A DNA stretch of 64,000 nt from Alloalcanivorax mobilis (GCF_002864685.1 NZ_NMQZ01000026.1:1-64000); one strand, 5' to 3'; positions 35,154 to 44,711 are shown, counted from the stretch's first letter. Numbers and translations are program-made. Notes: generated by a model not told the origin, from the sequence alone.

Positions 35154-36524
35154 ATGGCACTTAAGTGGACCGCTAAATCCAATGGGGCGCTGGCAAACAG
35201 TGCCAACGTTCAACCCAAACTCTCTCTTCAGCGCCTCGGCCAAGCCATCGGCCTGTGCTCCGTGGTCGGTGCCGCCGCTCTGCTGTCACCCACCGCTCAC
35301 GCTCTGAAAACCGATTTCGGCATGGAATACCGTGCCACCGCCTTCGCCAGCGGCTCCGATGCTTTCGAAACTCTCGGCGGCAGCGACAGCGACACCGGTT
35401 TCGGCCAGCTGATCCGCGTCAAGGGTAACTTCCTCGACGAGGAAACCGGCATTTCCGTGTACACCAGCGTTGAGCTGGCCGGCGACCGCTGGACCGGCGA
35501 CGACCGCAAATACGGCACCACCAACGACCAGTCCTTCAACAGCACCAGCCGCGGCGACAACGTGCGTCTGGACCTGGGCTACCTGCAGATCCCGGTGGGC
35601 CACACCGTGTTCCGCGTGGGCCGTCAGGCCACCAGCTACAACAACTGCTTCCTGGTGTGTGACGACCGTCGTGACCGGATCATCATGATCCAGCCGTTCA
35701 GCAAGACCCTGTCCGTGGTGCTCGGTTACGACCGCCGCCAGGACAGCACCCCCTTCGAGCACCAGGACAACGGTGACATGATGAACCTGGGTGTGATCAC
35801 CAAACTGGGTGACTGGGACCTGGGCCTGCTGTACGTGAAGTGGATGAACAACTACGAAGGCACCGTCGGTGTGGCGCCGACCCCGTATGTTCTGCAGAAC
35901 GTGGATCTGTTCTCCGGTTATCTGTCCGGCGACCTGCTGGGCCTGGCCAAGGCCACCGTCGGCTTTAACTACTTCATGAACGGCAACGTGGAAAACCCGG
36001 TGGATAACGTTTATTTCACCGATAAGTCCCCGTCCGCCTATCTGCGCTTGACCCAGAGCTTTGGCGTCATCGACGCGGGTCTGCAGTACGTCACCTCCAA
36101 GGATGGCGGCCTGATCTCTCCTGGCTTCGACACCTACTCCAGCCTGATCAACTCCAACCCGGAAGCCACCGCCAGCGCCACCAGCATGTATCGCATGGGC
36201 GGCACCCTGGGCCGCGAGGATTTCGACGAGAACCTGATCATCGGCAAGGCCACCTGGAACCTGACGCCGAAGTTCGCGATCACCGGCGCCGTGGGTAACC
36301 TGGACATCGACAACGGCACCGACAGCGACGACAGCATGGTCTACGACCTGCAGCTCAGCTACCAGGCCAATAAGGCTCTGCGCACCTGGCTGTCCGTGGG
36401 CATGATCGAGAAGAACGACGCTGGCGCCCTGACCGGTAACGACCTGGTCGGCTCCCTGGCCGGCGCCGACTTCTCCGACGACGACGTCAAAGCCGCCAGC
36501 CTGAACATGTCGGTGAACTTCTAA
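35154..36524 (+). CDS. outer-membrane beta-barrel protein
   Basis: A 456-aa secreted protein. A longish signal region ends around LLSPTAHA-LKTDFG (residue about 51). The rest is alternating beta-strand sequence rich in aromatic/Gly pairs, ending SLNMSVNF with the terminal Phe expected of BAM-assembled barrels. It looks like the large uncharacterised porin or channel proteins common in Alcanivorax-type bacteria. Two Cys (FLVCDD and NNCF) may form a loop disulphide. Codon use is biased to C-ending codons, and a strong terminator follows, so it is probably highly expressed. Substrate unknown. AGGA lies upstream of the ATG. Confidence 0.8.
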   Translation: MALKWTAKSNGALANSANVQPKLSLQRLGQAIGLCSVVGAAALLSPTAHALKTDFGMEYRATAFASGSDAFETLGGSDSDTGFGQLIRVKGNFLDEETGISVYTSVELAGDRWTGDDRKYGTTNDQSFNSTSRGDNVRLDLGYLQIPVGHTVFRVGRQATSYNNCFLVCDDRRDRIIMIQPFSKTLSVVLGYDRRQDSTPFEHQDNGDMMNLGVITKLGDWDLGLLYVKWMNNYEGTVGVAPTPYVLQNVDLFSGYLSGDLLGLAKATVGFNYFMNGNVENPVDNVYFTDKSPSAYLRLTQSFGVIDAGLQYVTSKDGGLISPGFDTYSSLINSNPEATASATSMYRMGGTLGREDFDENLIIGKATWNLTPKFAITGAVGNLDIDNGTDSDDSMVYDLQLSYQANKALRTWLSVGMIEKNDAGALTGNDLVGSLAGADFSDDDVKAASLNMSVNF

Positions 36525-36563
36525 ACCGATTGCCTTTCGGGGCATCAGGTACGGCAACAAAAC

Positions 36564-36602
36564 GAATCGGGGTGGCGCAAGCCACTCCGATTCTTTTGTT
36601 TT
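36564..36602 (+). terminator. intrinsic terminator of the outer-membrane protein gene
   Basis: A 13-bp stem with one G-T mispair (GAATCGGGGTGGC / GCCACTCCGATTC) and a GCAA tetraloop, followed by TTTTGTTTT. This is a textbook Rho-independent terminator 40 nt after the stop. Confidence 0.92.
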
Positions 36603-36685
36603 AAGGAGCCGCTGGACAATCCACCCCGCCGTTGCGCACACTCACCAGTTGCGTTTATGCGTCTTGATACTACGGGAAAGCCCCC

Positions 36686-37561
36686 ATGACCGATTTCACC
36701 CCCAAGCAGGCGCTGCTCGGCGCCCTGATCGCCGCCCTCGCTCTCGGCGGCTGCGCCACCACCGATTCCGATGCCCGACAAGCCGTCGAAATGGTCGATT
36801 CCGAAGCCGCGCTCGATACCCCCCAACCGGACTGGGACACGCCGTTCTGGGAGCGCTTCTCCAAGAGCGACAACAGCGCTCAGGCCAACGCCAGCACGCA
36901 GGCTTTTCAGCGCCGCGACGAACCGCTCAATAACGTCGGTGTTCTGATCGAGGGCAACGTCAACAATGCCGACGCCTTCATGGCCGCGTTGCGCGACGGC
37001 GCGCCGCAACACGGTTTCGTGATCGTGCCGCCGGGCACCTTGCGCGAAGCCATGAACAACACCCAGGGCTGCGGTTCGTCCGCCGGTGACAGCGGCTGCC
37101 TCGCCGGGCTCGCCATTTACCCCGGTGTGCGCCTGCTGGCGAACGTCAAAGCCAACGGTCAAGGCGGCCTGGATGTGACGCTGCGCGACACCACCCGGGA
37201 CAACAGCGCCAGCGCCACCCTGAACGCCGCCAGCGAACAATCCGCCGGCGCCCTGCTGGACGAGCTGGAAGCCCGCGCCGGCTCCGCGCGCTGGTCGGTG
37301 AAAGCCTTTGACGGCGGCGATGGCCACCTCTACATCAGCGCCGGTCGTCGCAATGGTCTGGACCTGGGCACCGAACTGCAAGTCCGCCAGCCCGGCACGC
37401 CAATCCGCACCCCCGCCGGCCAGGTGGTGGCCTGGCGCCCCGGCGCCGTGTCCGGCACCGTGAAAGTGACCCAATGGGTGGGTGAAGGCATGTCCGTGAT
37501 CGAAACCGTCTCCGGCACCGCCCCCACCGCCAGCGACTGGCTGACTCTGCCCAGGGAATAA
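36686..37561 (+). CDS. putative lipoprotein, unknown function
   Basis: A 291-aa protein with a lipoprotein signal: KQALLGALIAALALGGC with the lipobox Cys at about residue 24. A low-complexity linker follows (SEAALDTPQPDWDTPFWERF). The rest is soluble and mixed alpha/beta, with GVLIEGNVNNADAFMAALRD, VIVPPGTLREAMNNTQGC and a C-terminal SGTVKVTQWVGEGMSVIETV that could be a small beta domain. The latter resembles the C-terminal segment of FlgT/CsgG-like periplasmic proteins only vaguely. I do not recognise the family. It stands alone between a terminator and an inverted-repeat/REP region. Confidence 0.75.
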   Translation: MTDFTPKQALLGALIAALALGGCATTDSDARQAVEMVDSEAALDTPQPDWDTPFWERFSKSDNSAQANASTQAFQRRDEPLNNVGVLIEGNVNNADAFMAALRDGAPQHGFVIVPPGTLREAMNNTQGCGSSAGDSGCLAGLAIYPGVRLLANVKANGQGGLDVTLRDTTRDNSASATLNAASEQSAGALLDELEARAGSARWSVKAFDGGDGHLYISAGRRNGLDLGTELQVRQPGTPIRTPAGQVVAWRPGAVSGTVKVTQWVGEGMSVIETVSGTAPTASDWLTLPRE

Positions 37562-37566
37562 CCGGC

Positions 37567-37801
37567 GGGGAACAGGTTGCAGGGAACAGCGGGGCCCGCG
37601 CCGGAGTTAAATTCTGGTGTGGGAGCGGTCCTTGACCGCGAATCGGCTCTGCCAGGCCCGCCTCGCCTTCGGCTCGGTTCGCGGTCAGGGACCGCTCCCA
37701 CAGCGGCGCTGTAGCAAAGTTTTTCCTGCGCCGTGGCGCGGGCGCCTGCCGGCCCCGTCAGCCTTCCCCGCGCTGTTCCTGTTCCCTCCCAACCTGTTCC
37801 C
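37567..37801. repeat. inverted repeat enclosing REP pair copy D
   Basis: GGGAACAGGTTG (37568-37579) and CAACCTGTTCCC (37790-37801) are perfect 12-bp inverted repeats, with further pairing of CAGGGAACAGCG against CGCTGTTCCTG just inside. Nested between them is REP pair D (37616-37713). The gap lies between two convergent genes. Confidence 0.7.
37616..37713. repeat. REP-like pair, copy D
   Basis: The best-preserved REP pair in the window: GTGTGGGAGCGGTCCTTGAC on the left, GGTCAGGGACCGCTCCCACA on the right, with the CTCTGCCAGGCCCGCCTCGC spacer shared with copy A. Confidence 0.82.
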
Positions 37802-37804
37802 GCC

Positions 37805-39445
37805 TCAGGGCCGCCGCTGCATCCGATACAACCCGCCCTTGGCGTCGGCGGTGAAGTAAAGATCGCCGTTGGCGGCTTCCACCACGTCGTTGAAGACACC
37901 GGTGGGCGGCAGTCCTTTAAGAGCCGGCAGGCCCAACGGCAGTTTGCTCGCCAGTACCCGGCTGTCGCCATTTTCCGGGTCCACTTCAAGAAGCTGCTTT
38001 TTGCCGGTTTCCATTACCAGCAACTTGCCCTCACGGGTCAGGTCGATGCCTTCGGGCAGAGACAGGTCATCGCGAATCAGCGTTTTTGACCAGTCCTCAA
38101 CGGTGATCGCCCACAATTTTCCCGCGGCGGTGCTCAAGTAAACTTTGGCGCCATCCTTACTGATGGCCATGCCCGCCGGCGCCGACAGCCCCTTGACCAC
38201 AACATTGCGTTTCTTGCCTTGCTCGCCGCTGACGCGAACCAGAGTTCCGGTGGCCAGTTCCGCCACCAGCAGGTCGCCATTGCCCAGCCGCACCACATCG
38301 TGGGGCGCCTGGAAATCATGCAGGCTGCGCTTGAGCGTCAGGGTGTCACGATCAAATTCCTGCACCGTGCCGGTGGCCCAGCTGGAAAGCACCACGGTGT
38401 CGTTGTCGGCCCAGGCGTTCATCGGGTATTCCAGTTTCGAGGCCCACATGCGCGCCGCTTCGCCCACGTTTCCGCTGGCGGTGTCGTAGGTGCGGAAGGC
38501 AAAAATATCGGCGATGTAAACGGTATCGCCGACCACCGCCAAACCGGCCGGCGCGGCCAGCTTGCTGCTCACCAGGGTGCGCGTTTTGCCCGTGTCCGGG
38601 TGGATCTCCTGGATCGAATCGTCGGCCATGTTGGAGACATAAATCAGGTTACGCTGGCGGTCGATGGCCAGGTTATCCAGGGACGGTTTCAAGGTGGCGA
38701 CCACGGTTTTCTCACCGCTGTCCACGTTCACCCGGATCAGTTCACCGGTTTCACTGTCGACCACGAACAACCGGCCCTGCCCGTCGAAATTCACCGCCGC
38801 CGGTGTTTTGAAGCCCTTCGCCACGGTCTCCATGTCGCCGCTGTCCACATCCAGGCGCACCACTTTGCCCTTGAACCAGAGCGGGCCGTAAAGCTTGCCG
38901 TCGGGTCCGAAATCAAAGCCGTTCAAGCCCCCCATGCCCTCCTTGATTTTGCGGGGCGGGGTTTCACCGGTGCGGTCGATCTCATAGAGCGCGTCGCCAA
39001 GAAACACCCGCGAGGCAAACAGACGGCCTTCTTTGTTGTAGGCCAGCGAATTGATCCCCGGCAAACCCAAAGCGGCGTCGCGCACCTGACCGTCGGCGGA
39101 GCGGATACGAAGCGTGCCGAGCAGATAGGAGGTCCAGGCCATCTCGCCGTCCGGGCCGAACGCCAGGTCGTCCGCCATGCCGTCGCCAGGGCCTTCGAAC
39201 ACCGACACCTTGCCGGTTTTGCGGTCCACCAGAGACAGGGATTGACCGACCACGCTGCCGGCCATCAGCCGGCCCTGATCGTCGATGCCCAGACCGTGCA
39301 CGCCGAGAAACGGCACCGGCCCGACCACCGCCCTGGGGGCGGCGTACCCGCCGGCCATCGCCTGGCTGGCGCTGACCACACTGCTCGCCAACATCAGCGC
39401 CACGGACAACGCCCGCCAATGCGTTAGCGACGACTGCAACTTCAT
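37805..39445 (-). CDS. secreted SMP-30/NHL-type beta-propeller protein
   Basis: A 546-aa exported protein. The signal peptide spans the first ~31 residues (ALSVALMLASSVVSASQAMA). The rest is a series of roughly 40-residue repeats such as GRLFVVDSETGELIRVNVDSG, NLIYVSNMADDSIQEIHPDTG and GDLLVAELATGTLVRVSG, typical of six- or more-bladed SMP-30/gluconolactonase/NHL propellers. Function could be a lactonase or a structural or binding protein; no catalytic residues can be asserted. The ATG at 39445 has GGAG upstream. It is convergent with the lipoprotein and 161 nt from the endonuclease V gene. Confidence 0.82.
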   Translation of the reverse strand: MKLQSSLTHWRALSVALMLASSVVSASQAMAGGYAAPRAVVGPVPFLGVHGLGIDDQGRLMAGSVVGQSLSLVDRKTGKVSVFEGPGDGMADDLAFGPDGEMAWTSYLLGTLRIRSADGQVRDAALGLPGINSLAYNKEGRLFASRVFLGDALYEIDRTGETPPRKIKEGMGGLNGFDFGPDGKLYGPLWFKGKVVRLDVDSGDMETVAKGFKTPAAVNFDGQGRLFVVDSETGELIRVNVDSGEKTVVATLKPSLDNLAIDRQRNLIYVSNMADDSIQEIHPDTGKTRTLVSSKLAAPAGLAVVGDTVYIADIFAFRTYDTASGNVGEAARMWASKLEYPMNAWADNDTVVLSSWATGTVQEFDRDTLTLKRSLHDFQAPHDVVRLGNGDLLVAELATGTLVRVSGEQGKKRNVVVKGLSAPAGMAISKDGAKVYLSTAAGKLWAITVEDWSKTLIRDDLSLPEGIDLTREGKLLVMETGKKQLLEVDPENGDSRVLASKLPLGLPALKGLPPTGVFNDVVEAANGDLYFTADAKGGLYRMQRRP

Positions 39446-39606
39446 AACGGACACTCCCTGGTCCTTCACTGCCGCGAATGGCGTCGCGCGGCCACGGCCG
39501 GGGAGCAACCCTCTTGTGCCACCGGTGCGACGCCGGAACGCCCTATCCTAGGGCAAAAGCGTGCTCCGGACAGCGTTTGCAGACGGTCATTGTTTGTCAA
39601 AAATGA

Positions 39607-40314
39607 TCAAACGCCGGGCAGCCGGCTCAGCCAGCGCTGGCCCCGATTGGACGCAATGCCGTCGGCCCAGCGGGTGGTTTCCGGCAGCCGGTAGCGGGTG
39701 GTGCAGTGCATCACCAGCGCCACCGCGGTTTGCAGGCAGACTCGATGGCCCGGGGAAACAAACAAGGGCTTGGTGCCTTCCCGGGTGCGCAGCACCGCGC
39801 CGATGGTGTCACCGCGATCACGCAGCGGCGTCCAGTCACCACGGCCTTCCGGCACCTCACCGTGTCGCCCGGTCAAACGGCTCTTGCCCACCCCCACGGT
39901 GGGCAGGCCGGTGAGCACACCCAGATGCGAGGCAATGCCCAGGCGGCGCGGATGGGCAATGCCCTGGCCATCGCACAGCAACACATCCGGTGTCACCGGC
40001 AACGCCTGCAAGGCGTGCAGAATCACCGGGCATTCGCGGAACGACAATAAACCCGGCACATAGGGAAACGACACCGGCAACCGCGCCAGCGCATGCTCCA
40101 ACGGTTCCAGGGTGGCGTAGTCGAGCACCACCACCGCCGCCCGCGCCACCGTGTTGCCCTGCTCGAAGCCCACGTCCACGCCGGCCACGGTGCGCGGCGG
40201 TGGCAGATCGTCATGCCGTATCACCTGGCCGGCGGTTTCGATTTGCAGGGCGCGGGCGCGGGCCGGCGTCATATCGGCCCATTGCTGTTGCAGTGTCTCG
40301 GCACTGATGGCCAT
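39607..40314 (-). CDS. nfi: endonuclease V
   Basis: A 235-aa DNA-repair endonuclease that nicks 3' to deaminated bases such as inosine. Key parts are AGVDVGF (44-50, catalytic Asp47), PYVPGLLSFRE (84-94, Glu94), DGQGIAHPRRLGIASHLG (115-132, Asp115) and GVGKSRL. Length is normal for the family. It has no functional link with its neighbours and is a housekeeping gene between catabolic regions. Confidence 0.95.
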   Translation of the reverse strand: MAISAETLQQQWADMTPARARALQIETAGQVIRHDDLPPPRTVAGVDVGFEQGNTVARAAVVVLDYATLEPLEHALARLPVSFPYVPGLLSFRECPVILHALQALPVTPDVLLCDGQGIAHPRRLGIASHLGVLTGLPTVGVGKSRLTGRHGEVPEGRGDWTPLRDRGDTIGAVLRTREGTKPLFVSPGHRVCLQTAVALVMHCTTRYRLPETTRWADGIASNRGQRWLSRLPGV

Positions 40315-40356
40315 GCTGGCTCCTTCGAACGGACAGTCAGGCGTCAGCGTAGCATG

Positions 40357-41598
40357 TCAGCGGCTGTCCACCAGCAACCCCAGCCAGTCGGTATCGTCGC
40401 GCTCCCTGTCCTGCATCTCCAGACGGGCCAGCGTCTGCAAGTGGATTTCCGAAGGGCCGTCGTAAATGCGGAAGGCGCGCATGTCGGCGAGAAAATCCGC
40501 CAACGGTGTGTCTTCCATCATGCCGGCGCCGCCGAACACCTGAAGCGCCCGGTCCGCCACCTTGAAGCAGCTTTCCGAGACCGCGTATTTGATCATCGAG
40601 ATGGAACGGCGGGCCCCGCGGTCACCAAGCCGGTCGAGCTGGTCGGCGCTGTCCAGGGTCAGCAGGCGGGCCTGGTTCAGTTCGATCCGCGACAGTGCGA
40701 TCCACTCGCGCACCTTGTCCCGCTCGATCACCGGTTTGCCAAAGGTGTTACGGGTTTCGGCGCGACGGATCAGTAATTTCAGCGCCACTTCGGCGGCGCC
40801 GATGCTGCGCATGCAGTGGTGAATGCGGGCCGTCGCCAGGCGCACCTGGGCGGCGGCGAAGCCCTTGCCGCGCTCACCCACCAGGTTGGTTTTCGGTACC
40901 CGCACCCGGTCGAGTTTCACTTCCGCCTGCGGGCTCCAGCGGCGCCGGGCGCCAAGAATATTGTATTGGCGCACCACTTCGAAGCCCGGCGCGTCGGTGG
41001 GCACGATCACCGCACTGTGCTGGTCGGTGCGCGGCGCGTCCGGGTCGGTGACGCCGATCAGCACCACGTAGTCCCAGTTGCGCAGGTTGGAGTTGCCGAC
41101 GAACCATTTGCGGCCTGTGATCACGAAGTGGTCGCCGTCTTCCGTGATCGAGCAGGCGATGTTGCGCGCGTCCGAGGAGGCCACGTCCGGCTCGGTCATG
41201 GCGAAGCTGCTGGCCACCTTGCCTTCCAGCATCGGCTTCAACCATCGCTCCTTTTGCGCCTCGGTGCCGAGCTTCTGCAGCATTTCCATATTGGGCAAAT
41301 CCGGGGCGTGGCAATTGAACACCTCCGGTGCCCAATGCACCCAGCCCAGGGTTTCGGCCACCGGCGCGAATTCCAGGTTGCTCAGGCGCGTGCCCGGGGC
41401 ACCCTCCGGCAGTTCCGGCAAGCCCAGGTTCCACAGGCCCTCGGCCCGGGCCTGCTCACGCAGATCATCCAGTAGCGCCGGGCGGTACTCGCCGGTCGCT
41501 TCTTGAGCCTGGCGGTGCAGCGCGGCGCACTGCGGCAGAATCCGCTCTTTCATGAAACGTTCAACGCGCCGCTGAATTTCCGATTGCTGGCTTTGCAT
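40357..41598 (-). CDS. acyl-CoA dehydrogenase, FadE-like
   Basis: A 413-aa acyl-CoA dehydrogenase with ASSFAMTEPDVASSDARNIA, ITGRKWFVGNSNLRNWDYVV, RNTFGKPV and the C-terminal RALQVFGGAGMMEDTPLADF, then RIYDGPSEIHLQTLARLE. Asp replaces Glu in the E-G-T base motif (YDGPSE), as in the ACAD10/11-related FadE group. I place the start at 41598, where GGGGAG lies 5 nt upstream; an ATG at 41616 overlaps the stop of the hydratase gene and has no such site. It is the last gene of the run ACAD (43518), ACAD (42400), enoyl-CoA hydratase, ACAD. Confidence 0.9.
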   Translation of the reverse strand: MQSQQSEIQRRVERFMKERILPQCAALHRQAQEATGEYRPALLDDLREQARAEGLWNLGLPELPEGAPGTRLSNLEFAPVAETLGWVHWAPEVFNCHAPDLPNMEMLQKLGTEAQKERWLKPMLEGKVASSFAMTEPDVASSDARNIACSITEDGDHFVITGRKWFVGNSNLRNWDYVVLIGVTDPDAPRTDQHSAVIVPTDAPGFEVVRQYNILGARRRWSPQAEVKLDRVRVPKTNLVGERGKGFAAAQVRLATARIHHCMRSIGAAEVALKLLIRRAETRNTFGKPVIERDKVREWIALSRIELNQARLLTLDSADQLDRLGDRGARRSISMIKYAVSESCFKVADRALQVFGGAGMMEDTPLADFLADMRAFRIYDGPSEIHLQTLARLEMQDRERDDTDWLGLLVDSR

Positions 41599-41612
41599 GG
41601 TCGCTCCCCGGT

Positions 41613-42395
41613 TCATTCGCCTTTAAAGCGTGCTTTGCGTTTTTCCAGAAAGGCGCTGGCGCCTTCCAGGAAATCGTCGGACACAAAGGTGCGCGCCGCG
41701 GTTTCGCGCTCTTCGTCCAGGCGTTCGGAAAGACCGGCGGCGAGATCGGCGAACTGGCGTTTGATGTACGCCTGAGCCAGCGGCGGGCCGGCGGCCAAAC
41801 GCTCGGCATGGCGCATCGCCACCGCCAGCGCCTCGCCTTTGTCGGCACGCACATCCACCAACCCGATCCGCACGGCGTCGTCCAAATTCACTTCTTCACC
41901 GGTGAGCAGAATGCGCCGGGCAGGGCCGGTGCCGACCCGGAACGGCAATGACCACATCAACGAGCCATCCGGTGCCGCGCCAACGCGAATCTGCGCGGCG
42001 CAGAAGCGCGCGCCCTCGGCGGCCACCATCAGGTCGCAGGCGGCGGCCAGCCCCAGGCCGGCGCCGAAGGCCGGCCCTTCCACCGCCGACACATAGAGTT
42101 TGTCCGAGGTGAGAATGCGCTCCAGCAGCGGGCCACCGCCTTTAAGCCGTTCGCGAATCTTGTCGAGATCGCGGATCTTGCGCAGGGCGTCCAGGTTGCC
42201 ACCGGCCGAGAACACCCCGCCACTGCCGGTGAGCACGAACACGCGCAGGGCGGCGTCGTTCTCGAAACGTTCGATGGCGGCCAGCAGACCGTCGCGCACG
42301 CCGGGGGCGCCCATCGAGTTGCGCATTTCGAAGGCGTTGATGGTGACCACCGCCACCGCGCCCCGGGTTTCCATCAATACCGCTTGGTCAGTCAT
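41613..42395 (-). CDS. enoyl-CoA hydratase/isomerase family protein
   Basis: A 260-aa crotonase-fold protein with INAFEMRNSMGAPGVRDGLL, GGVFSAGGNLDALRK (first oxyanion segment), EGPAFGAGLGLAAACDLMVA and AQIRVGAAPDGSLMWSLP. The usual Glu positions are not obvious, so the precise reaction is uncertain. It starts 4 nt after the stop of the small ACAD (42400-43509), with GGAGG upstream, and its stop is 14 nt before the next ACAD. This marks a compact four-gene operon. Confidence 0.88.
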   Translation of the reverse strand: MTDQAVLMETRGAVAVVTINAFEMRNSMGAPGVRDGLLAAIERFENDAALRVFVLTGSGGVFSAGGNLDALRKIRDLDKIRERLKGGGPLLERILTSDKLYVSAVEGPAFGAGLGLAAACDLMVAAEGARFCAAQIRVGAAPDGSLMWSLPFRVGTGPARRILLTGEEVNLDDAVRIGLVDVRADKGEALAVAMRHAERLAAGPPLAQAYIKRQFADLAAGLSERLDEERETAARTFVSDDFLEGASAFLEKRKARFKGE

Positions 42396-42399
42396 CTCT

Positions 42400-43509
42400 C
42401 TATACCTCCAGGGTGGCCAGATAAAGGCCGCCGTTATGAGCCGCGTCGCCGAACAGCCGGCTGAGCGCGTTGACGCGCAACAGATAGCGGCCAATGCCCA
42501 GTTCCTGGGTCATGCCGATGCCGCCGTGCATCTGAATCGCTTCCCGGCAAACGTGATCGCCCACCGGCACCGCCAGCGCCAGCGCCGCGTAGGCGTCGCC
42601 GTGGGCCGGGTTTTCGGCCAGGCTCTGGCAGGCGCCGGCCACCAGTGAACGCAGCATTTCCAGCTCCGCGTGCAAATCGGCGGCGCGGTGCTGCAACGCC
42701 TGGAAGCGGCCGATCACGGTGCCGAACTGCTCGCGGATGCGCAGGTAATCCAGTGTGCGCTCGAGCGCGCCTTCACAGGCCCCCAGCGTTTCCGAGGCAG
42801 CGGCCAGGGCGCCGGCGGCCAGCGCCGCGTCCAGGGCGGTTAGGGCGGCGTCGCCGCGGGCCAGGATCGCGTCGTCGCTTACCGCCACCGCGTCCAGATA
42901 CACGGTCGCCAGAGAGGTGCCATCGAACGCGGCGTAGGATTCCACGCGCAGCCCGGAGCTGGCGGCGTCGACGACCAACAGGGCGGGTGCGTCATCAAGC
43001 CGGCAGGAAACCAGCACATGCTCGGCGATGCCGGCGTCCATGACCGCTCGCTTGCAGCCGCTCAAACTCAGGCTGTCGCCGGCGCGGCTGGCCTGCGCTT
43101 CGATAAGCCGATGATCGTAACCGGCGTCGCTTTCCAGGGTGGCCAGGGTCAGCGTCACGGCGCCGCCGGCCAGTTGCGCCAGCAAAGCGTCGCGTTTGGG
43201 GCCCGCCGGCGCATGCGCCAACGCGGTGCCGGCCAGCACCTGGGAGGCCAGGAAAGGCGCGCGCACCTGATGGCGCCCGAAGCGCCGACACAGGATCGAC
43301 AACTCGGCGGGGCCCATGCCACCGCCGCCGGCGGACTCGGGCAGCGCCAGGCCAAGCAGACCGAGCTCGTTGAGTTCCTTCCATAAGGTGCCGCCCGCCA
43401 TCTGGCTGGACTGCGTGTTCATTTCCCGGCGCGGGTCCCATTGCTTGTCCAGCAGGCGCGCCACGGTGTCATCGATAAGCTGCTGTTCTTCAGTCGGTAT
43501 AAAACCCAT
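42400..43509 (-). CDS. acyl-CoA dehydrogenase family protein, small partner subunit
   Basis: A 369-aa divergent acyl-CoA dehydrogenase with MGFIPTEEQQLIDDTVARLL at the N-terminus, IREQFGTVIGRFQALQHRAA and QMHGGIGMTQELGIGRYLLR. Length and divergence mirror the small partner of region I (288-1406), and it lies 8 nt downstream of a full-length ACAD. This suggests a second heteromeric dehydrogenase. The middle domain lacks the E-P-G-A-G-S-D block, so FAD and substrate contacts are probably shared with the partner. Confidence 0.87.
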   Translation of the reverse strand: MGFIPTEEQQLIDDTVARLLDKQWDPRREMNTQSSQMAGGTLWKELNELGLLGLALPESAGGGGMGPAELSILCRRFGRHQVRAPFLASQVLAGTALAHAPAGPKRDALLAQLAGGAVTLTLATLESDAGYDHRLIEAQASRAGDSLSLSGCKRAVMDAGIAEHVLVSCRLDDAPALLVVDAASSGLRVESYAAFDGTSLATVYLDAVAVSDDAILARGDAALTALDAALAAGALAAASETLGACEGALERTLDYLRIREQFGTVIGRFQALQHRAADLHAELEMLRSLVAGACQSLAENPAHGDAYAALALAVPVGDHVCREAIQMHGGIGMTQELGIGRYLLRVNALSRLFGDAAHNGGLYLATLEV

Positions 43510-43517
43510 GGATCACC

Positions 43518-44711
43518 TCAAAGATCGAGCACGTGCTTGGCAATAATGTTGCGCTGCACTTCATTGGAGCCGGCGGCGATGGCCGGGCCACGCAGGTAGT
43601 AACGGGATTCCGCCACGTAGCGGGCGTCACCGCCCGCATTGAGAACGTCACGCGGGTGCTCGTCGTAGGCACTGTCCGCCGCCAGGCCGTCAATGCCGGC
43701 GACATCCAGAATCGCCTCGTCCACGGCCTGGTTAATGGCCACCCCTTTCAGGTTCAGTGACGACGCGAACACGCCAATGCGGCCGTCCTGGATCAGCATC
43801 TCCAGGCCGCGACGGGTGGCGTATTCCAGGGCTTTGACCTGCACCGCCAGGTGGGCGATGCGCGCGTGCATATCGGGGCGTTCATACAAGCTGCCGGAGC
43901 GGTCCCGATTGGCTTTCGCCAGTGCCAGAAGGCGGCCCAGTTTGCGGCGCGCCTCGGCGTGGCGCGAGGTGGCCAGGCGCTCGTGTTCGAGCAGCGCCTT
44001 GGCGGTGGTCCAACCGGTATTCTCTTCGCCGATGCGCTGGTCCACGGGCACACGCACGTCGTCGAAGTTGACCTGATTGAGAATGTGCGCGCCGTAGAAA
44101 TGGCGGATCGGCTCAACGCTGACCCCATCGCTGCGCATGTCCAGCAACAGAAAGGAAATGCCTTTCTGCTTCTTCACCTCGGTGTTGGTGCGCACCAGGC
44201 AGAACATCCAATCCGCGTACTGTGCGTAGCTGGTCCAGATCTTGGCGCCATTGATGCGGTAGTGATCGCCGTCGCGTACCGCTCGGGTACGCAGAGACGC
44301 CAGGTCGGAACCGGCGGAGGGCTCCGAGTAACCCTGGCACCACCATTGGTCCATATTCAAAGCGCCGGGCAGAAAACGTTCCTTTTGCGCCTCGGTGCCG
44401 TACTCAAGAAGAATCGGACCCAGCATGCGCATGTTGAAGGCCGGCACCCCGGGCGCGCCCGCCAGCGCCATTTCCTCTTCGAACACAAAACGTTTCTCCA
44501 GGCTCCAATCCGTGCCACCCCAGCGCTTGGGCCAGTGCACCGCGCCCCAGCCTTGCGCCACCAGCTTGCGCTGCCAGGCGATCGTCTCGGCACGGCTGGC
44601 ATCCCGACCCTGCGCCATCTTGAGACGGATCTGCTCGGGTACTTCGCTGGCCACGAATTCGCGAATCTCTTCACGAAAGCGGCCTTCCTCCTGTCGAGAC
44701 ATGATCGACAT
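43518..44711 (-). CDS. acyl-CoA dehydrogenase, large partner subunit
   Basis: A 397-aa acyl-CoA dehydrogenase with QGYSEPSAGSDLASLRTR, INGAKIWTSYAQYADWMFCL and a C-terminal IAAGSNEVQRNIIAKHVLDL. It resembles the large ACAD of region I and likewise lacks Glu in the E-G-T base motif (A-G-S). Of the candidate starts, the ATG at 44711 is preceded by AGGAGG at 7 nt. It heads the operon that runs to 40357; the porin upstream ends in its own terminator, so a promoter should lie within 44712-44775. Confidence 0.9.
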   Translation of the reverse strand: MSIMSRQEEGRFREEIREFVASEVPEQIRLKMAQGRDASRAETIAWQRKLVAQGWGAVHWPKRWGGTDWSLEKRFVFEEEMALAGAPGVPAFNMRMLGPILLEYGTEAQKERFLPGALNMDQWWCQGYSEPSAGSDLASLRTRAVRDGDHYRINGAKIWTSYAQYADWMFCLVRTNTEVKKQKGISFLLLDMRSDGVSVEPIRHFYGAHILNQVNFDDVRVPVDQRIGEENTGWTTAKALLEHERLATSRHAEARRKLGRLLALAKANRDRSGSLYERPDMHARIAHLAVQVKALEYATRRGLEMLIQDGRIGVFASSLNLKGVAINQAVDEAILDVAGIDGLAADSAYDEHPRDVLNAGGDARYVAESRYYLRGPAIAAGSNEVQRNIIAKHVLDL

